Numbered from the stretch's first letter, positions 46,929 through 58,975 are shown. The stretch is 64,000 nucleotides of DNA from Catenaria anguillulae PL171 (GCA_002102555.1 MCFL01000073.1:1-64000), one strand, 5' to 3'. The notes: generated by a model not told the origin, from the sequence alone. Translations and numbers: made by a program.

Positions 46929-49122
46929 ATGCCATGCCATGCCATGCCGTTCTTTGCACCAAGAGCAACTCTGCTTCCCATTGCAATTGCAAGACTCAGC
47001 CTGCGGCCCGCTTCTGTGTTGGGTGTGCCCCGGTCTGCTCTGCTGTCACGGTTCTCGTCTCGCACTTCAACTGCTACCACGACCACCATGACCTCCTCCT
47101 CGCCACCAATGCCCGCCTCCATCGCCCTCTCCCGCGACGAGCTGCGCCTCTTCCGCCTGCTCAACGCCGTGTGCTCCCACTCACCCAAACCCGTCGTCCC
47201 GCGCGTTGCCGGCGGCTGGGTTCGCGACAAGCTACTGGGCAACCCTTCAGACGACCTCGACATTGCCCTCGACACGTACATGGGCTACGATTTCGCCACG
47301 CTCATTGCCGATTTCGTCCGCACTCACCCGGATCTCGCCCACGCCGCCGTTGCCCAACAACCTGGCGAGCCCGACGACCCGCAAGACCCGCACGGATCGC
47401 ACGCAGAGTTGTTTGCCGGGCTCGCCAAAATCCAGTCCAATCCGGACAAGTCCAAGCACTTGGAAACGGCGACTTGCCGCGTGCTCGGATACGACTTGGA
47501 CTTTGTCAATTTGCGCAGCGAGACGTATCAGGAACACTCGCGGATTCCCGCCGAGGTCGGGTTCGGTTCACCCGTTGAGGACGCCCTGCGCCGGGACTGC
47601 ACCATCAATGCCCTCTTTTACAACATTGCCACGGGTCAGGTCGAAGATTTCACGCACAAGGGGATCGAGGACCTGCACCGTGGTGTAATTCGCACGCCAT
47701 TGGACCCAAAGGATACATTTCACGACGACCCACTCCGGGTCTTGCGCAGTGTGCGGTTTGCCGCGCGGCTCGGGTTCAAGCTCGACCCAGATTTGATCAG
47801 AGCAGTCAAGGACGATGACGAGGTGCACGATGCACTTGCCAACAAGATTTCAAAAGAGCGGATCGGCGTTGAACTTCACAAGATGATGACTGGGCCGGGG
47901 CCAGCACATGCAGTGAGCATGCTGTCCGAGCTCAAGGTGTGGCGCACCGTGTGCTTGGCACATTTCAACGAGCTCGAGCTTCTCTCATCCCCACTCAACG
48001 CATCGACGGCCAGCGAAACCGTCTCACTCGACGCCGCCCTAGCATCCATTGACCTGCCGACCTCGGCCACATCGCTCGCCGTCCTCGAATGGCTCACCAA
48101 TGCCCGCCCCGACCGGCACCTCCCCCTGCCCGCTCCCACGCTCTCCACGCTCTGGTCACCCGTGCACTCCACCACCAACATTGTCCGCACAACGCCCGCG
48201 CCGCTTGCTGCACTCACGTTGCCGCTGGCACACCTGCACTGCAGCATCCCGAGATCCGCCAGCATCTTTCCACACACCACCAAGAAACCCCAAGTGCTCC
48301 CGCCGCCACCCGTCACGCCGCTTGCCGCGCACGTAGTGAAAATCAATCTCAAGTTGACGAATCGCGACGCGGATTGGGTCGCACACGCGCACGCGTGCAT
48401 GCCCGCCATTCAACACGCGGCGGGTGCTTATGGGAACAGTGACGTGGGTGGTGCCGATGCGTGGATTGACGAGCAGGCCGCCAGAGGACACCGGTATGCG
48501 TGGACCGAGCACAGCGAAAGGGAGCGGGTTGTGCTGGGGAACCTGGTGCGGGCGTGTGCAGGCAACAAGGCCGTGTTGGGCGAGTGGCGCGCGGTCGCGG
48601 CGGTTGCGCTTGTGGCGCAGGTGGCGCACAAGGTGCGGGTGCAGGTTGCGAGCGAGTCGCTTGTGCCGAGCGTTGTTGGGTACGATGAGGACGAAGTTGC
48701 ACAGGTGGTCAACGGGTATGTGCGGGTTATGCAGCGGATCAACGAGTTGAGGGTCGACGACGTGTGGGGGTTGAAGCATGTCATCAATGTACGCCCTCGC
48801 TTCTCGTTTCTTTTTGTTGCTGTGTTGTTCTTGTTTGGTTAATCTCTTCAACTTGTTCTTGTAGGGAATCGATGCCGCAAAGACGCTAGGTGTCCCGAAA
48901 GGCCCGCTTGTCCGCGATGCCCTCGACTGGGTCACCGAGTACCAGCTTGCGCGGCCGCAGGGCACGGCTGACGAGTGCCGCGAGTGGCTCAAGGCCAATT
49001 GGCAGCCTGGCTTCGTTACACAGTCAGCTCCATTGGATGTGGGGCAGCACCAGGTGAAGCGCGAGCATACGCCCGATCCAGATGGCATGGGCAAGGGCGG
49101 GATCAAGAAGAGGAAGGCGTGA
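46929..49122 (+). CDS. CCA1: CCA-adding tRNA nucleotidyltransferase
   Basis: Adds and repairs the 3' CCA of tRNAs; in fungi one gene serves cytosol, nucleus and mitochondria through alternative starts. Exons 46929-48788 and 48865-49122 (76-nt intron, GTACGC donor) give up to 705 residues. Class II signatures are intact: GGWVRDKLLG and DLDIAL (GGxxRD and DxD metal site), RRDCTINALF, HDDPLRVLRSVRFAARLGF and ANKISKERIGVELHKM. The first 50 residues are basic and hydroxylated, like a mitochondrial presequence. ATGs at 46929 and 46944 are in frame, and ATG 47088 after TTTT would give a cytosolic form. The C-terminus ends with a basic, nuclear-signal-like GIKKRKA. Confidence 0.95.
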
Positions 49123-49464
49123 CCTGTTGATGCAGTTGTGCAGCGTGGCCTTGAATGTACTTTCCTTTGACCGCGGATTAATTGCGTTGTCTCCTGGCTA
49201 CAAAGCGGATGCGCCAGTGCCAAGGAAACGTTAACTCCTGGGAAACACCAAGGGGCAAGACTGCCGCACGTGCTTGCCCGTGTTTGCCTCGATACAGTTC
49301 CCACCGCGCCGAGCCGCGCCGGAGGTGTCAACCGGTAAGGGCCGTGATGTCAATCATGCGATTTGTAAATATCAGCATGCCATGAAATACTTGAGATACT
49401 CTTGAACGTTTTGCACACTGTCTGCATTCCTCACTGCCACTCTGTACAGTTCCGCTCATCAACC
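49123..49464. other. Intergenic, 342 bases
   Basis: No gene or repeat seen. Confidence 0.4.
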
Positions 49465-52400
49465 ATGCTTGGCCGCCCTTCGCCGTCTCCGTACGCCAGC
49501 TCGAGCTCGGCGCGATCAGGATCCGGATCAGGGTCAGTGGGCGTGGGACTGGGTGCGGGAAGAGTCCCCGAGTCGCCCTTTTACCGCCGGCCGTCAGCCA
49601 TGGCACCGCCGCAAGGCCGCAAGTCGTCCATGCCAACGACCCTGCCTTCCGCCGCGGACCATGCTGCCCGTGATCAGCTCTCCTCGCCGTTTTCTTCCGC
49701 CGCCCAGTATCAGAGCCAAGTACGGACATCAGCAACCACACCCAAACCATCGGCCGCGGCCGCGGGAGCGGCTGGTTTTGTCGCCCGCCCATCTGTGCCG
49801 CTGTCTAATGCTTCAACGACCAGCCTACACAGCCATGCAACCTCCTCCCGACTGCTGTCTCGATCCTCATCCACGTCACTGGCCAACGGCAACACGCTCG
49901 CCATGTCGGCCTCGGTCCCGGACCTGCGTTCCGTCGTCTCTGCCCAGCATGCGCAGTCACGCACCAGCCTTCACATGCTCTCGCCCGTTCCCGAGGTCCG
50001 CCGAGCATCCACAATTGCGGCGGCCGCAGTTGCCGCCCCGGAAACCCCAACACCGGCGTCGCGACGAACGACGGCAACCAAGGCCGATAGTCTCGGCAGC
50101 GGGACGGCATTACCTCCACGTGGAGACGACCGGACGCCACGTCCATCCGATCGGTTGCGCTCGTCCATCCTTGGATCGCAGCAATCACAACAACAACCCA
50201 CAGGCCGTCCGGCCATGGCGTCGTCGAGCAATGGCCCGCCGCCGCCAACAACACCGTTTGGGCAACGCACGGGCAGCAGCAACTTGCCGGTGCACCCGCC
50301 CCTCCGCATGTCCATGTCCATGGCCTCGTTACCGTCACAATCGTATTCTACACCCGGAACCGCAACGTCAACCAACAATGGGTACTCGCATTCCATGAAT
50401 GCCGCGCGGGAGTCGGTGTCTCGGTATTTGGATGCTGCCGCTGATTTAGCTCAGGATTCTGCAACAGGGCTGATCAGTGAAATGGTCTGTTGATGCTTCC
50501 GGCAGGTTATCCTGGCACTGCAGCCTGACTGATTTTGTTTTACCCCGGATTATCCAGAGTGTCGAGTCACTGCGTGACGAAAACCTCGAGCTCAAACTCA
50601 AACTCATGCATTACGAGCGCAACATGCCCAGAGACCATTTGGACCTCGTCAACCAAGTTCGTCTCTGCCATACACCGTTCTTGTCTTGCGTTTGGCTGAC
50701 ATGATTCCATTTCGGTATTTTCTCGCAGAACATTGTACTCACCAAGCGAGTGCTCGAACTCCAGCGTGACTTGTCGCTCGCGAACCAACGCTCCCCGACT
50801 CATTCTCGCACAACAACGTCAACAGTCGCAAACGAAGCAACTTCACATTTCCGTACACGCACATCCACCGCATCCACGCTCACAGCCAGCAGCACGGCTG
50901 ACTCGGACTCTGGCTCTGCGTCCACCTCCTCGTCAACCAATACATCGCCCACATCCATGATTCGCCCAAGTGCCGACCCTACGTCCTCTGCATTTGCATC
51001 CGCGCGCCGGTCCATGACGGCCATTGGCCCGCTTTCAAGCCACCACCACCAGCACGACTCGACCACGCAGGAAGTGACGCCGCGCCGGGATGCGCCTAGG
51101 GGTCAAGTCCCTGCAACTCCGCCAGCGGTCCGATCGCACGATGTGTTCACCACGCCACCAACAGTCACGGCCCACCATGTACGAAATGGCATAACGGGTG
51201 TCCCGTCACGCATGTCGCTCGTGCACGATCCCGAGCAAGTGGAGGAAGACAGAGATGAGGACGATCAAGCGAGCTCCAGGAGCCCGCTGCTGCACCGAAC
51301 CACAGTGGCGCACGCACATGCGCACACCCACGCGAACGCAACGCCGCGTCCGCCATCCTACTTGTCACACCATCGCGCATCCTTCGACTCGCAAGCATCG
51401 ACAACATCGGCCGCTGCCGCGGCCGCATCGTGCCCCTTGCCTCCGTCAATGCCCATGTCGCCTGCGTCCACACATTCTCGGGACGCCCGGCGTGACAGTA
51501 GGAGCAGTGTCCACTCAGAGAACTCCTCTACGTCGTCATTTGCCTCTCAACGCGGCCTGTACCAGCGGTCTGGAACGCGATCGCCGAGTCCACACTCGAC
51601 CTCGTCCGCGTCCACGGCCAAAACAGCCGATGCGGATACGTCCATGGCCGACCTTGACCGTGCGGTGCGCAGCTTGTCCATGACCGAGTCGATTCACCTC
51701 ATGCAGCCGCTTGCTGGAATGGCACATGTACCCGATTCGCCCGAGCCCAATCGCATCTTGTCGCCGCCATTGGCCATGTCCGCGGTGACTCCGCGCCCAC
51801 CACAACTTAAGTTGTCGGCCACTCCTCAAGATCCATCCATGGGCGGCCGTCCCCTACGCACGCGGTTGTTTGCCGACCACCCATCCGTAGCAGCTTCAAC
51901 AAGTGGCCAGCGTTCATCCGCCGTCGCCGATGTGAGCATACCATCGTACCTGCGCTCGCCAACGCTGGCGCCATTGACGTCTCCATCATGCGCAAGCCTC
52001 GCATTTCCGCCCACGTCGCCCGCCGTTTCGACACACACAAGTCTGTCTGAACATGAAGAGATTCAGGTTCTGACGCAAACAGCCGCCGACCGGATTCTCG
52101 GCATTGGCACCGGTGCCGGCGGCGCGTCGAGCGCCACGCCAGCCACGCGTAGATCGAGTGCATCCACGGGTACCGTGATGCCTGCGGCATTGGTGACGCC
52201 AAGCGTGCGACCGTCGCGCAGGCCATCCGAGGCCACATCTACTGGGACATTGTCGCCGCCAACCAGCCCGACGCGACATACCGTCGAGTATCCCGGAACG
52301 CCGGAGGCGGCGCATGTGCACGTTCGACCGGTGCGTCCGGCCGCTGACGAGTCGATTCTGTCGGACAATACACTGTTCATGTTCAGTGGTGAGGAGTCGG

Positions 52401-52798
52401 ATGCAACTACGTTGGACCAGATGGCCTTGGCAGAGGACGAGGATCGTGTCATAAAGTTGACTGCGCCGCCCCCGGCGAGAGCCGTGGTGAGGCGGCGGTC
52501 CGTGAGTGGGCCCATGATCGTGGGCCGGGCAAAGGCCATGGGTACCTCGGGTCGAACAATCGAGTCGGACGGTCGCGGGAAAGCGAGGGAGCAAGCGGCG
52601 AGCGGGATTGAGGACCAGAGTTGGTGTTTGCTGAGGAGGACGAGGTTGGGAATGACGAGTGACGAATATTTATGGAGCGGGAGATTGACTTTTTTTTGTG
52701 GCTTTTGGAATTCTTGCTATACCTGTGAGTACTTTTTTGTTCCCTGTTGGTTCAAGTTCTCGCACGTGTGGGCGGCGCTGGGCGGCGCGCTCACATAA
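49465..52798 (+). CDS. Large disordered protein with a centrosomin-motif-like helix
   Basis: Exons 49465-50484, 50558-50656 and 50729 to about 52798 give about 1,062 residues. The only ordered part is a short coiled coil split over exons 2 and 3: VESLRDENLELKLKLMHYER, then NIVLTKRVLELQRDLSLAN. This matches the pattern of the Cnn_1N/CM1 motif (LxxENxxLKLxxxxLE..., then NIxLKxxVxELxxxL) by which centrosomin, Mto1 and Pcp1 proteins bind and activate gamma-tubulin complexes. Flanks of 340 and 690 residues are Ser/Thr/Pro/Ala-rich with many SP sites. If right, this is a microtubule-organising-centre protein. The extreme C-terminus (after about 52690) is Phe/Trp/Cys-rich and unlike the rest, so a last intron may be missed. 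Confidence 0.6.
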
Positions 52799-52835
52799 CG
52801 CCCAGCCAACAAACTGATCGCATACCAACCCAACC

Positions 52836-53216
52836 ATGGATCCAGACCTTAATTTGCATGCATCAAGACATGACGCTGTGTATGACCGCCAACGCAACCA
52901 AAAGGTGTGGCGCAATTTGGCACACAGAGACTTTGAGTCCATGCCGCAGGCCCAGATACAGTCTGTGACCGTCGTGGTTCCTGCGGATTTGGCCAAGTGG
53001 GAGAGGAATCGGGTGATCCTCACCCTGAAGCGCGTGGCTCAGGCGTGGGAGGGGATGACGTTCAAGGTCGGCATGACAGGTGAGGGTGATGAGGGCGAGA
53101 GGAGTCGTCGGCGAAATGCCGAGGCTATTCAGGAGATGGTCAACCGGTTGCGCAAGTTTGGAGATGGCGAGGTCGCGGTTGAGTGGTTGGGTAGAGTCAA
53201 CGCTGGGCAGTCATGA
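52836..53216 (+). CDS. Small protein sharing the C-terminal domain of the F-box/LRR-like family
   Basis: 126 residues in one exon, ATG to stop. WRNLAHRDFESMPQAQIQSV through VAQAWEGMTFKVGMTG parallels WRALASQDYVAMPQGNVAKV and GWKGMVFKVRLLGN of the gene at 36374-37168. Neither F-box nor leucine-rich repeats are present, so it is a stand-alone fragment or a truncated copy. It starts 37 bases after the end of the preceding gene on the same strand. No function known. Confidence 0.5.
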   Translation: MDPDLNLHASRHDAVYDRQRNQKVWRNLAHRDFESMPQAQIQSVTVVVPADLAKWERNRVILTLKRVAQAWEGMTFKVGMTGEGDEGERSRRRNAEAIQEMVNRLRKFGDGEVAVEWLGRVNAGQS

Positions 53217-53648
53217 AGCCTAGGTGCTGTATGGTGCTAGATATGTAGAGGTGAGATTTTGTACTCGTCGTTTTTTCATTCCATTATAGATTGTCCAACT
53301 TGATGAGAATTCCTGGTGTAATCAGCGAAACGGACAGCTCTCAGTTTCGCCGAGAACTGTGAGGGCAACAAGCAAAACCTTGATTTCGTTCAGCCGCCAT
53401 GTTCGCAGCTCGCGACCTCGCGTTCCAACGGTTCAATGCTCGAGTCACAACAACAGCAATTGCTCGCTCGGGAAATCAAGTTGCCGAGAGCTGATGCAAG
53501 CTTGAAAACCTTACGCAAGTCATCGCGATGAATTGAAAACGAATCTACACCTGCAGTTTTCACCTGTGCTGGCCGCCGACGGTCTGGCCATCGTACTTCT
53601 GGCGGGGCACGAGGGCTACCATCAAGACACTTTGAAGACCATACAATC
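53217..53648. other. Intergenic or missed exons of the 7TM-RGS gene
   Basis: 432 bases. A short Gln-rich plus-strand peptide begins at about 53433 (MLESQQQQLLAREIKLP) and CTGCAG/ATCAAG acceptor-like sites follow, but no consistent exon could be joined. Confidence 0.3.
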
Positions 53649-55849
53649 ATGAGCAATACTCGGTGGTCCTCACTCACAACCGTGTACCTGGCGACTCAAG
53701 TTCTGTGCGTCATGTTCATTTGACCCCGCTCGGGTATCTGGCGCTTTGGCGCAAGCACGCCTACATTGAGCGATTGCACGCCAAGCTCATGATCATCCGC
53801 GGGCAGTTTATGGCCGTGTTTTGCACGTTCTTGGTATGATAATGTGCCATGAAGCGGATCAAGGGCGGCTTTTAACTTGTCCCGTCTTCATCCAGATTCA
53901 CGAGTTCCCAGTTTGGCAAGGCGGGCTGGACTCATTGCACAATGGATGCTGGCCATTATGGATCACGGGCCACGTTGCGTTCAGCGTCGGGTTGCTTGCC
54001 GAGATCTTTTCACTTTTGCACATGTGGTACGGTTTGGGAAAAAATATACTCTTTGGGTGTCTGTCAAGACAAGCAATCCAGTTTGCTACCGTCATGTCGT
54101 GTATACCTAGGCTCGTTTACACCATTGATTATTTCCAATCCTCAACTGCGAATGTCCTGGCCTGCGAATACCAAGGTGTCAAGGCCATCACTCTCACCAA
54201 AACAGTCTCCGGCCACCGCGACCGACTCTCCTCAAGCTGCACCTCCTCCAGCAACCCCGTCGCCGTCATGTCCACCATTCCGCGCTCTTATAAGCTTGAC
54301 GTTGTCTCCACACTGCTGGCGCGTCTTTCACTGTGGATCTTTTACACGCCAGGCACACAAGTCACACGACAAGAGCCCAACGGCTGGGTCTTGAGGTCAA
54401 CGAGACCCGAGGGTCACCTGCCCGTGGTGACGGTTGCTCTCGCCTTTCGAACGCGCTCAAAGCTCCTTGGCGTATTTGCATGGCTGTTTGCCCTTGCTGC
54501 GAGCATTGGCAGTAAGGCCTCATCCTGCCAAACCAGCCGCTGTTGCCCTCGTCCATGCAAGCATGCACAGCAAACGACTTTGTTGGACTTACGTACCTTG
54601 CGACCATTACTGCAGCCATCTCGCTCATGATCGTTGTCGCAACACATTCACATCGGGCTCGGTGTACCGAGGAAATGCGCTTCTTGCGATGGACGTGCGG
54701 GTGGCGCGTCGTTTCGTTTGCATTTCTCACACCTTGCTACCTTGCCACTTGGCTTCATGTGCCTGTATTTCAAGGGGTACTGGCCATGTGTGGGCCGTGG
54801 GTGTTTCCTGCCGTGTGGGAAACCTGCAGTGGCGCGCTTCGAAGCTGGTCGCCCGTCCTGATTGTGTGGTTGCAGCGGCGGCGTGACCAAGTGCACTGGG
54901 CCAATTTGCCAGAGTCGAGGTTGAGGAAGGTACTTGAGGATCCAATCGAGTCGGTGCGTTTGGAGACTATTGTGCCCGGCACCATTGCAGCGAGGCGTAC
55001 CGGTTTTACGTCGATTATCAGCAACTGATAGTGATACCTGCGCGGCCTCACAAGTGTCGATACGGCTAGCTCCTTCTGCGCCCGTAAGCCTCATTGTTGT
55101 TGCCGCTCAAGGGCCGCCGCTTGTTGCATGGGCATCGGCACCAAAGGATGGATCAGGTTCGATCGCCAGTCAAGCGTCCAGCTCAAAGCAATTGGTTGGA
55201 TCAATCGTTGATAGACACCCACCTGCCCTCAATGCATCGTTACAGCGAGTTTGGAAACATCTGAATCTGCTACGTGCCCATCCGCCTCGCCACCTTACGC
55301 GAGCATGTATGGCAATCATTATTCAATCCTCCACCGAACGAGAAACCCGATATTACGATCTCGATCGAGTTGGATTCACCGACGTCGACAACACATTTCA
55401 CACACCGGGGAGCGTCATCCATTGCTGCGATCGTGCCATTCTTGGAGGATGACGACGTTGAGGCCATCATTCGAGCGGGCCCAGTTATGCCCAGTGTTGC
55501 TTCGAATGCTCATGATTCATTCAATGTGTCTCCAGGGCCGACAGCGGGCCCAAGTTTGCCTCGGCTGCCATCCGATCCCCTCCCGGTTCGACTCGGATAC
55601 TTTGCGTCACAATACATTAAGCAAGGTGCACCTCGCGAGGTCAACATTTCGGAGGCGAGTCGGCTGCAGTTTGTGCAAGCCATGCAGGACGCGCGGTATT
55701 CGCCTGACGCGACAAGCTCGTTGGCACATATCAGCGAGCATGTGTTTCGAGTCATGGTGGACGGTGTGTTTGTTCGATATTGCGACGAAAGGATAGGCAG
55801 GTTGGTCGAAAGCGGGATGGGAGGAAGCGGGCACTGGCAAAATGAATGA
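53649..55849 (+). CDS. Seven-helix receptor-like protein with C-terminal RGS domain (GprK-type); frame broken
   Basis: Membrane protein joining a 7TM bundle to a regulator-of-G-protein-signalling domain, as in fungal GprK and plant RGS1. Coding pieces: 53649-53720, helix 1 (LTTVYLATQVLCVMF); 53723-53833, loop RKHAYIERLHAK and helix 2; intron 53834-53895; 53896 to about 54024, helix 3; about 54110-54510, a Pro/Ser loop and a helix (KLLGVFAWLFALAASI); 54557-54966, helices from DFVGLTYLATITAAISLMIV to GALRSWSPVLIVW. The RGS part begins at RLRKVLEDPIES, continues in a shifted frame with EAYRFYVDYQQLI, and ends at 55274-55849 with YIKQGAPREVNISEASRLQF. One-base shifts are needed near 53722 and near 55002, and some introns are unresolved. 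Either a decaying gene or consensus errors. Confidence 0.6.
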
Positions 55850-55944
55850 ATGCAAAGGAATTCATGGTGCAAGGGAAAAAAATGACACGGAAACAAGGTA
55901 CACAAACACCCTACGAACTTGGGACGTAGACAGGGCTTGTCTTC

Positions 55945-57537
55945 TTACATGCGAGCCGCCGCACCCCTGGCCATCACGGCCTCAATATCTTCGACCGACT
56001 TGATGACGGTAGTCAAGTTCCTGTGGCCAGTCTCGGTGATGACCACATTGTCCTCAATCCTAACGCCACCAACGGGCAAGTACTGCGCGACCTTATCAAA
56101 ATCAATCATATCCTTGAGTTTGGGGTCCTGCTTTGCCGCGTCAATCAACAGCGGCACAAAGTACAACCCGGGCTCGACCGTGACGACCATGCCGGGCTCG
56201 AGGGTCCTGCGCATACGCAAGTACCGAATGGACGGCTCTTGAATCCTCGGCACGCCCTTTGGGTAACCACCAACGTCATGCACGTCGAGGCCAAGCAAGT
56301 GCCCCAAACCATGCGGGAAAAACACGGCTTGCGCATGCGCGGCCAAGTGCTCGTCGACCGAGTAGGCGGGCTTGAGAATGCCCATCTTATCGCGCAAATG
56401 CGTGGCGAGCACGCGTTCCGTGACCCGGTGCATGTCCTCCCAACGCACGCCTGGCTTGAGCTGGTCAATCACGGCCAACTGCGAGTCGAGCACGGCTTGG
56501 TACACGGCACGCGCCTCAGGCGTAAACTTGCCCGTGGCGGGGAACGTGCGCGTGATGTCCGAAGCGTAGTTGTGCACGTCGCATCCTGCATCCACGAGGA
56601 CGAGGGCGTGTGGCGAGAGCGACGAGCCACCGAGCGAGGCAGTGTTGCGGCCATAGTGCAGAATGGCAGCGTTGGCGCCAACGCCGACAATGGGCAGGTA
56701 GGCTTGAGCCTTTGCGCTGTGAGTTTGTTTTTTTTAGAGAATGAGCAATTGTGAGTCCACTCGTGTCAAAGAAATGATCGAGAATCAGAACTGGTGAGTA
56801 TACCCTTGAGTATGGCACGAGTAGCGGAACTCGGCCTCGAGGGCATACTCGGACGTGTTGGGATGCGTGGCCATCATGACCTTGGTGTGTGCCTCGGACG
56901 AGATATCGTTGGCGCGCTTCATCACCTCAAGCTCTTGCTCCGTCTTGTACATGCGCGCTAGAATCAACGCGTCCGACAAATAGGTACGATCCACTTTACC
57001 GGCAAATTCCGCCGGGAGCGCACTGGTATCCGTTTCGTGCTCGAGCACATGCACCACGGACGCGGCAGCGCCAACCGACTTGAAGTAGTCGCCCAACGAG
57101 GTGGTGTACGCGACAGGCACGCCAAACTGAGCCTCTTGCGACTTGACACTTGGAGCAGCACCAATCCACACGGCCTCGTCCGCGTGGATTTCGGGCGCAA
57201 ACACGCGGGCGGACCGCGCAGCAATGTCGAGGACGGCGTGATAGCCGGGCAAGTCGACCCCCGTGGCGTAGAAGAAGTTTGATTCCTGGCGGAAGGCGAG
57301 CTCGGCATCCGTGTTGTGGCGTTCCTTGGTGATGTCGCCGCGCAAGTAGGCCAGGCCCGAGGTGATGCCGAGCGTCGAGAGGGCATCAAAGATCTTGGTG
57401 CGGTGTGCAGCAAACATGGCCGCGGGGAGCGGGGCGGTTGGGGACAGGGTGGAGGCAGTCATTGTCGAGGATGCGAAGGTCGAGAGGGAGCGGATCGGGT
57501 AAGAGGACGTGTACAATGGACGAAGAAGGCGGTACAT
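55945..57537 (-). CDS. Xaa-Pro dipeptidase (prolidase, PEPD type)
   Basis: Metallopeptidase of the pita-bread fold that cleaves Xaa-Pro dipeptides. Exons 57537-56804 and 56716-55945 (87-nt intron, GTATAC donor) give 501 residues (human PEPD 493). The N-terminal domain holds LRGDITKERHNTDAELAFRQ and ESNFFYATGVDLPGY. The metal site is complete: VLVDAGCDVHNYASDITRTF (two Asp), FFPHGLGHLLGLDVHDVGGY (His), TVEPGLYF (Glu) and GGVRIEDNVVIT (Glu). The first 26 residues (MYRLLRPLYTSSYPIRSLST...) look like a mitochondrial presequence and precede a second ATG at 57462 that would give a cytosolic form, so dual targeting is possible. It is divergent from ATP7. Confidence 0.94.
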
Positions 57538-57921
57538 GCTTTTCCTTTCGACTCAATCAATGGGAGAGAGACACGCGAGACACAACCAAACTCACAAAGT
57601 GTGTTGGGAATCGGTATATGTTCGGCTCAACTCGCGGAAGTGCTCAGCGCAGACAGAGACAGACAGCCGGAGAGGTGATCGGCAGCCTGCAGGTGCGGAA
57701 CGGTGGATCGACGGCCCAGTGCCTGCTCTCGCCTCTCGCCAATCCGATCGGATCCGACCCGCCGATCCAATCACGGCCAATCGACGACCACCATCACAAT
57801 CATCATCATCACCGCCATCATCCGCCGTGTGGAATCCAACGTCAATGGACACATTGCTGCCGAGCTTGCCACCAGCTGCCACCCCTGCCCGCCGCAACAC
57901 CCGACCTCCCTGCTCCCCACC
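57538..57921. other. Divergent promoter region, prolidase / ATP7
   Basis: 384 bases. A CATCATCACCATCACAATCAT-like (CAN)n tract lies at about 57783-57822. No other element recognised. Confidence 0.4.
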
Positions 57922-58529
57922 ATGTCTGCCGCCCCACGTGCCGCCGCCAAGGCCCTCGACATGGGCCGTGTCGCCGTGACCCTGCGCCTCAAGCAGGACA
58001 CGATTGCCCAGCTCAACGCCTTCCGCAAGCGCCATGATGACCTCGTCCGCACCGTCCAGAATCTGCGTGAGCAGCGCCAAACCGTCGACTTTGAGTACTA
58101 CCGCTCCGTCCTCAACAACAAGAAGGTGGTTGACGAGGCCGAGGCCGCCTTTGCCAAGTTCTCCCCGGCAAAGTACGACGTCCAGGCCCAGCTCAAGGTC
58201 ATTGCCGCCTACGAAGCCAAGGCCCTCGAGCGTGCCCAGCAGACGGCCAACGCCGTCAACGAGGAGCTCAAGGACTTGCGTGAAACCCTTGCCAACATTG
58301 AGAACGCTCGCCCGATCGACCAGCTTACCGTATGTCTCCTCCGACTTTTTGATCCTGTTCCATTCATGCTCACTATGGCTCACACATGTGCACACCGTAA
58401 CGCAACCAGGTCGACGATGTCGTCCGTGCCAAGCCCTCGATCGAGACCCAAGTCGAGGAGCGCGTCAAGAACGGTGAGTGGGATGTCGAAGAGTACACCT
58501 CCAAGTTTGGCGAGTCCCGTGTGGTCTAA
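57922..58529 (+). CDS. ATP7: F1Fo ATP synthase peripheral stalk subunit d
   Basis: Subunit d of mitochondrial ATP synthase. Exons 57922-58329 and 58410-58529 (80-nt intron, GTATGT donor) give 175 residues (yeast 174). MSAAPRAAAKALDMGRVAVT, then AFRKRHDDLVR, VDFEYYRSVLNNKKVVDEAE and YDVQAQLKVIAAYEAKALE follow yeast Atp7 closely. The join PIDQLT-VDDVVRAKPSIE also matches, and the C-terminus WDVEEYTSKFGE is typical. Intact. Confidence 0.96.
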
Positions 58530-58975
58530 GATGTCATCTATCTTTCCCCGCCGCCCCCTTGTCTCTTTGTCCATTTGTGTCTTGTGGTATGTCGTCGCCA
58601 TACATATCTGTTGAGTTTGCTCGTGTTGACACCAACTACCCATTATCCTTGCAGACAATGTGCGACTTGGGCTATTATGCAGCCGCCGCCTTGCTGCTAC
58701 GCCGTTTTCCCCATGTCAGTTCCCCACACCAATGTCCCTTTTCTCTGGTCCCTGTCTTGTTTGTTTTTCACCTTCATGGAGCCTTGCTTCCACTCTTTGA
58801 TGTACACTTGCGTGAAATGAGGAATGCTACAATAGCAAATTGACAGGTAGCACATGTGTCAAGACAACTATAATGTGTATATGGGAAAGAGCGGGAAAAC
58901 AACAAGAGTCAAATATAATACAACGGCCGTGTGGAACCGGCTCCTCCGCGACCCCCACCAAACCAACAAACCGCC
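58530..58975. other. Intergenic between convergent genes
   Basis: About 446 bases holding the 3' flanks of ATP7 and PNO1. A second small intron may lie in the ATP7 3' untranslated region (GTATGT at 58587, CAG at 58654-58656). No gene. Confidence 0.35.
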
